The position numbers and the translations under genes were made by a program. A stretch of DNA of 64,000 bases from Collinsella tanakaei. Its GTDB lineage: Bacteria > Actinomycetota > Coriobacteriia > Coriobacteriales > Coriobacteriaceae. This document shows, piece after piece, positions 61,417 through 64,000 of the stretch; positions within the stretch are counted from its first letter, which is position 1; each line of letters begins with the position of its first letter. The stretch spans positions 186,001 through 250,000 of the forward strand of contig NZ_JAUDCO010000002.1 of assembly GCF_030373545.1 (NCBI RefSeq). Direction: 5' to 3'. The notes under the pieces are model-generated. The model had not been told where the DNA came from and searched no databases. It saw only the letters and a program-made list of their open reading frames with translations.

Positions 61417-62505
61417 ATGGCAACGATGAACGAAAAGGATTACTACGCCATCCTGGGCGTCTCGAAGGACGCGAGCGCCCGAGACATCCAGAAGGCGTTT
61501 CAGCAGAAGGCGCGCAAGCTCCACCCCGATGTCAACAAGGAACCCGACGCCGAGGAGCGCTTCAAGGAGGTCTCCGAGGCTTACGCCGTCCTGTCTGATG
61601 AGCAGAAGCGCGCACGCTACGACGCCATGCGCTCGGGCAATCCCTTTGCAGGCGCACCGAGCGCAAATCCCTATGCGGGGGGCTATTCGGGCGGATACCA
61701 GGGATATACGGGCTCGCCGTTCGGCGTTCCCTTCGGCGGCGCGCAAAGGCGCGGGTCGGCATTCAACCCCGAGGCGGGAGCCGATGTCGTCGTCGACGTC
61801 GATCTCAGCGCCGTGCAGGCGAAAAACGGCGCGCGGCGCGCCGTGAAGTATCGTCGCTATGAGCCCTGCGATCGCTGCGCGGGGTCCGGTTCGGTTTCAA
61901 GCGGGTCGTCCCATACCTGCCCGTCCTGCGGGGGTACCGGTTCGGTTGAGGTCGACCTTTCCTTTCTGTTCGGCGCCGGCATGTTCCAGACCGTCTGCCC
62001 CGAGTGCGGCGGAAGCGGGCGCGTCATCTCCGATCCGTGTCCCGAGTGCGGCGGCAGCGGACGCACGCCGGTGGTCACCGAGGCCGTCATCGAGTTCCCG
62101 CCGGACACGCACGACGGCGACATGATCCGCGTGAAGGCGATGGGCCATGCGGGCACCAATGGAGCGGAAGGGGGAGACCTCGTCGGCCGTGCCCGCGTCG
62201 CCTCCGAGCGGCTCGAGGGTCCGGCCCGCACGGGTTTTTATCTCATCGGTTTCGCCTTGCCGTTCCTCATCCTGTTCGCGGTGTCGGGCATCGTGTCGCT
62301 TGTCACCTTTATCTGCCTGGCCATGGTGGTCTCGGGTATCGTGTCCATCGTGCGCGCCGGCGTGCGCGACCGCTCGCGGCTCTGGTGGAAACGCGGGCTC
62401 GAGCAGATCGTCAGCGGATGCGCAAACGGCCTGCTCCTCGCGTTTATCTCGGTGAGCTTCGCCTCGTGCTCGCGCGGCATGATGATGGGCGCGATGCCCC
62501 TCTAG
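61417..62505 (+). CDS. DnaJ-like protein with C-terminal transmembrane segments
   Basis: 362 residues. J-domain at 6-72 with HPD at 36-38 (KLHPDVN), a Gly/Tyr-rich linker, then a zinc domain with four repeats: [32 protein letters not shown]. The substrate-binding beta domain is short ([20 protein letters not shown]). The second beta domain is replaced by hydrophobic segments (about 272-320 and 335-355), giving a membrane-anchored J-protein. It should recruit DnaK to the membrane. Start after AGGAGG. A classical dnaJ follows 110 bases later. No frameshift is needed to explain it. Confidence 0.85.
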   Translation: MATMNEKDYYAILGVSKDASARDIQKAFQQKARKLHPDVNKEPDAEERFKEVSEAYAVLSDEQKRARYDAMRSGNPFAGAPSANPYAGGYSGGYQGYTGSPFGVPFGGAQRRGSAFNPEAGADVVVDVDLSAVQAKNGARRAVKYRRYEPCDRCAGSGSVSSGSSHTCPSCGGTGSVEVDLSFLFGAGMFQTVCPECGGSGRVISDPCPECGGSGRTPVVTEAVIEFPPDTHDGDMIRVKAMGHAGTNGAEGGDLVGRARVASERLEGPARTGFYLIGFALPFLILFAVSGIVSLVTFICLAMVVSGIVSIVRAGVRDRSRLWWKRGLEQIVSGCANGLLLAFISVSFASCSRGMMMGAMPL

Positions 62506-62615
62506 CGGGCAGGACGGTGTGGCCGACGGGGAATGTCTCCGCCGGAAGTTGGGTATATCTGTGGGGCGAGGCCTGCTGCCTCGCGCGATTCACATAACGG
62601 GGAAGGAAGTTCGTC

Positions 62616-63761
62616 GTGGCGGACAAGAGGGATTACTACGAGGTGCTGGGCGTCGACCGCGATGCCGACCAGCGGACGATCAAGCGCGCGTTTTTGAAGA
62701 AGGCGCGCGAGGTCCATCCGGACGTGTCGGACGACCCCGATGCCGAGGAGAAATTCAAGGAGGTCAACGAGGCCTACTCCGTTTTGTCCGACGAGCAGAA
62801 GCGCGCGAACTACGATCGGTTCGGCTCGGCCGACGGCCCCGGCATGGGCTCGGGCTACGTCGATTTTTCCGACATCTTCGGCGGTATGGGTATGGACGAC
62901 ATCTTCTCGTCCTTCTTCGGCGGCGGCGCCTCGTCGAGCCGCGGTCGGGCTCAGCGCCGCAACGGCCGTGACATGGCCATCACGTTGACCGTGACGCTCG
63001 AGGAGGCGGCGAGCGGCTGCACGAAGACGATCAGCTACGACCGCCTTGCCACCTGTGAGGACTGCCACGGCAGCGGCTCTTCCGACGGCGGCGGCGACAA
63101 GCCGTGCCCGCGCTGCCACGGCACCGGTTTTGTCACCACGGTCCAGCGCTCGATCTTCGGCCAGGTCCAGTCGAGCTCTCCATGCCCCGATTGCCAGGGC
63201 GAGGGCACGGTCGTCGACCATCCCTGCGAGATGTGTTCGGGACAGGGCCGCACGCCCACGCACGAGAAGATCGATATCGAGGTGCCCGCCGGCATCGCCG
63301 ACGGACGCCAGCTGCGCGTGCGCGGCTACGGCGAGGCGGGCTTCCGTGGCGCTCCTTCCGGCGACCTGATCGTCAACGTTCACATTGCCGCCCACCAGCG
63401 GTTCAAGCGCTCCGGTGACGACCTGTACGTCGACGTTCCCGTTCCGATGGCCGGCGCCGCGCTCGGCTGCACCGTCGAGGTCGAAGGTATTTTGCAAGAC
63501 GAGCGCATCCAGGTCGAGATCCCTGCGGGAACCCAGCATGGTGACACCGTGACGGTCGACGGGCGCGGCATGCCCCGTTCCGGTGGCGGCGGCGCCCGCG
63601 GCCGCCTTATCGTCCGTGCACTCATCGAGGTTCCGCGTCGGATGAGCCCTGCGGCGCGCGAGGCGCTCGAGCGCTTCGCTCGCGAGATGGGACAGGACGT
63701 GAATGCGCGCAAGACCGTAGGCGATCGCATCCGCGATGCCATCGACGACATTTTGGAGTAA
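62616..63761 (+). CDS. dnaJ: Chaperone protein DnaJ
   Basis: Classical type I Hsp40, 381 residues. J-domain with HPD (REVHPDVSDD), G/F-rich segment (GMGMDDIFSSFFGGG), zinc domain with CEDCHGSG, CPRCHGTG, CPDCQGEG and CEMCSGQG, and both C-terminal beta domains (IDIEVPAGIADGRQLRVRGYG; VQVEIPAGTQHGD-like repeats). GTG start. No grpE or dnaK nearby in the window. mtaB follows seven bases after the stop. Confidence 0.95.
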   Translation: MADKRDYYEVLGVDRDADQRTIKRAFLKKAREVHPDVSDDPDAEEKFKEVNEAYSVLSDEQKRANYDRFGSADGPGMGSGYVDFSDIFGGMGMDDIFSSFFGGGASSSRGRAQRRNGRDMAITLTVTLEEAASGCTKTISYDRLATCEDCHGSGSSDGGGDKPCPRCHGTGFVTTVQRSIFGQVQSSSPCPDCQGEGTVVDHPCEMCSGQGRTPTHEKIDIEVPAGIADGRQLRVRGYGEAGFRGAPSGDLIVNVHIAAHQRFKRSGDDLYVDVPVPMAGAALGCTVEVEGILQDERIQVEIPAGTQHGDTVTVDGRGMPRSGGGGARGRLIVRALIEVPRRMSPAAREALERFAREMGQDVNARKTVGDRIRDAIDDILE

Positions 63762-63768
63762 GGGGCCT

Positions 63769-64000
63769 GTGGACAAGCCAACTGCCTGCGTGGTCAACTT
63801 GGGCTGCCGCGTCAATCGCGTCGAGAGCGACCGCATCGCATCCGACCTTGCGGGATGTGGATTTCACCTGGTCGAAGAGGACCGCGCCGAGCTGATCGTC
63901 ATCAACACCTGCGCGGTTACCGGAGAGGCCGAGGCAAAGACGCGCAAGGCGGTGCGCCATGCTCTCTCTCGCGTCTGCGAGCCACAGGTGATCGTGACCG
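63769..64000 (+). CDS. mtaB: MtaB-like tRNA methylthiotransferase, 3' end beyond the window
   Basis: Radical SAM methylthiotransferase (MiaB family) that modifies t6A37 in tRNA; 77 codons are visible. The N-terminal UPF0004 domain has VVNLGCRVNRVESD and INTCAVTGEAEAKTRKAVR, with two of the three cluster cysteines. VNLGCRVN and VTGEAE-type spacing fits MtaB better than MiaB or RimO. GTG start seven bases after dnaJ; dnaJ-adjacent mtaB (yqeV) is common in gram-positive bacteria. Truncated by the window edge. Confidence 0.85.
   Translation, partial: MDKPTACVVNLGCRVNRVESDRIASDLAGCGFHLVEEDRAELIVINTCAVTGEAEAKTRKAVRHALSRVCEPQVIVT

Overview
The window is a 64 kb piece of a high-GC chromosome from an actinobacterium, most likely a Coriobacteriia gut anaerobe of the Collinsella/Olsenella type. 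Four things support this: strong G/C at third codon positions, many GTG starts, an actinobacterial integration host factor (mIHF), and anaerobe-type enzymes (NAD-linked PyrK/PyrDB, KamA-family radical SAM proteins, a molybdenum hydroxylase beside selD). The genus is an inference from gene content. Almost everything is core chromosome. I saw no prophage, insertion sequence, CRISPR array or rRNA.

Layout. 1-6685: 3' part of selD, glutamate dehydrogenase, and a three-subunit xanthine-dehydrogenase-type molybdenum hydroxylase. 6686-10519: a small direct repeat, tRNA-Leu, trigger factor, clpP and clpX. 10763-20370: valS, folC, a secreted coiled-coil/RlpA-like protein, a Xaa-Pro peptidase, a membrane zinc-ribbon protein and thrS. 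20555-28930: a PLP-fold protein that has lost its catalytic lysine, mntP, a ModE-like regulator facing away from an unusual IMP dehydrogenase, leuS, and a sodium:solute symporter. 29205-40531: the classic rimP-nusA-infB-rbfA-nrnA-truB-ribF run, continuing into dnaG and rpoD. 40666-43488: tRNA-Asn (minus strand) and two tandem KamA-family genes, the second without its iron-sulfur cysteines. 43789-49193: pyrimidine genes pyrR-B-C-K-D-F behind an attenuator-like leader. 49398-51802: mihF-gmk-rpoZ-thiI. 52054-56414: comEA-comEC-holA, then rpsT on the minus strand. 56612-64000: lepA, dusB, hemW, a dCMP deaminase, a membrane-anchored DnaJ-like protein, a classical dnaJ, and the start of an mtaB-like gene.

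How the genes fit together. Translation and its quality control dominate: three aminoacyl-tRNA synthetases, IF2, NusA, LepA, ribosome maturation and tRNA modification factors, trigger factor, ClpXP and DnaJ. Nucleotide supply is the second theme (pyr genes, guaB, gmk, dCMP deaminase). DNA uptake and replication genes (comEA, comEC, holA, dnaG) are the third.

Most unusual points: (i) a tandem KamA pair whose second member lost two of three radical-SAM cysteines and the probable PLP lysine; (ii) a MetB/MGL-family protein with Arg in place of the PLP lysine; (iii) an IMP dehydrogenase that matches the protozoan Tritrichomonas foetus enzyme in length and catalytic numbering; (iv) a NusA with a C-terminal Cys3-His tail; (v) a DnaJ-like protein ending in membrane segments; (vi) several structured or palindromic intergenic elements.
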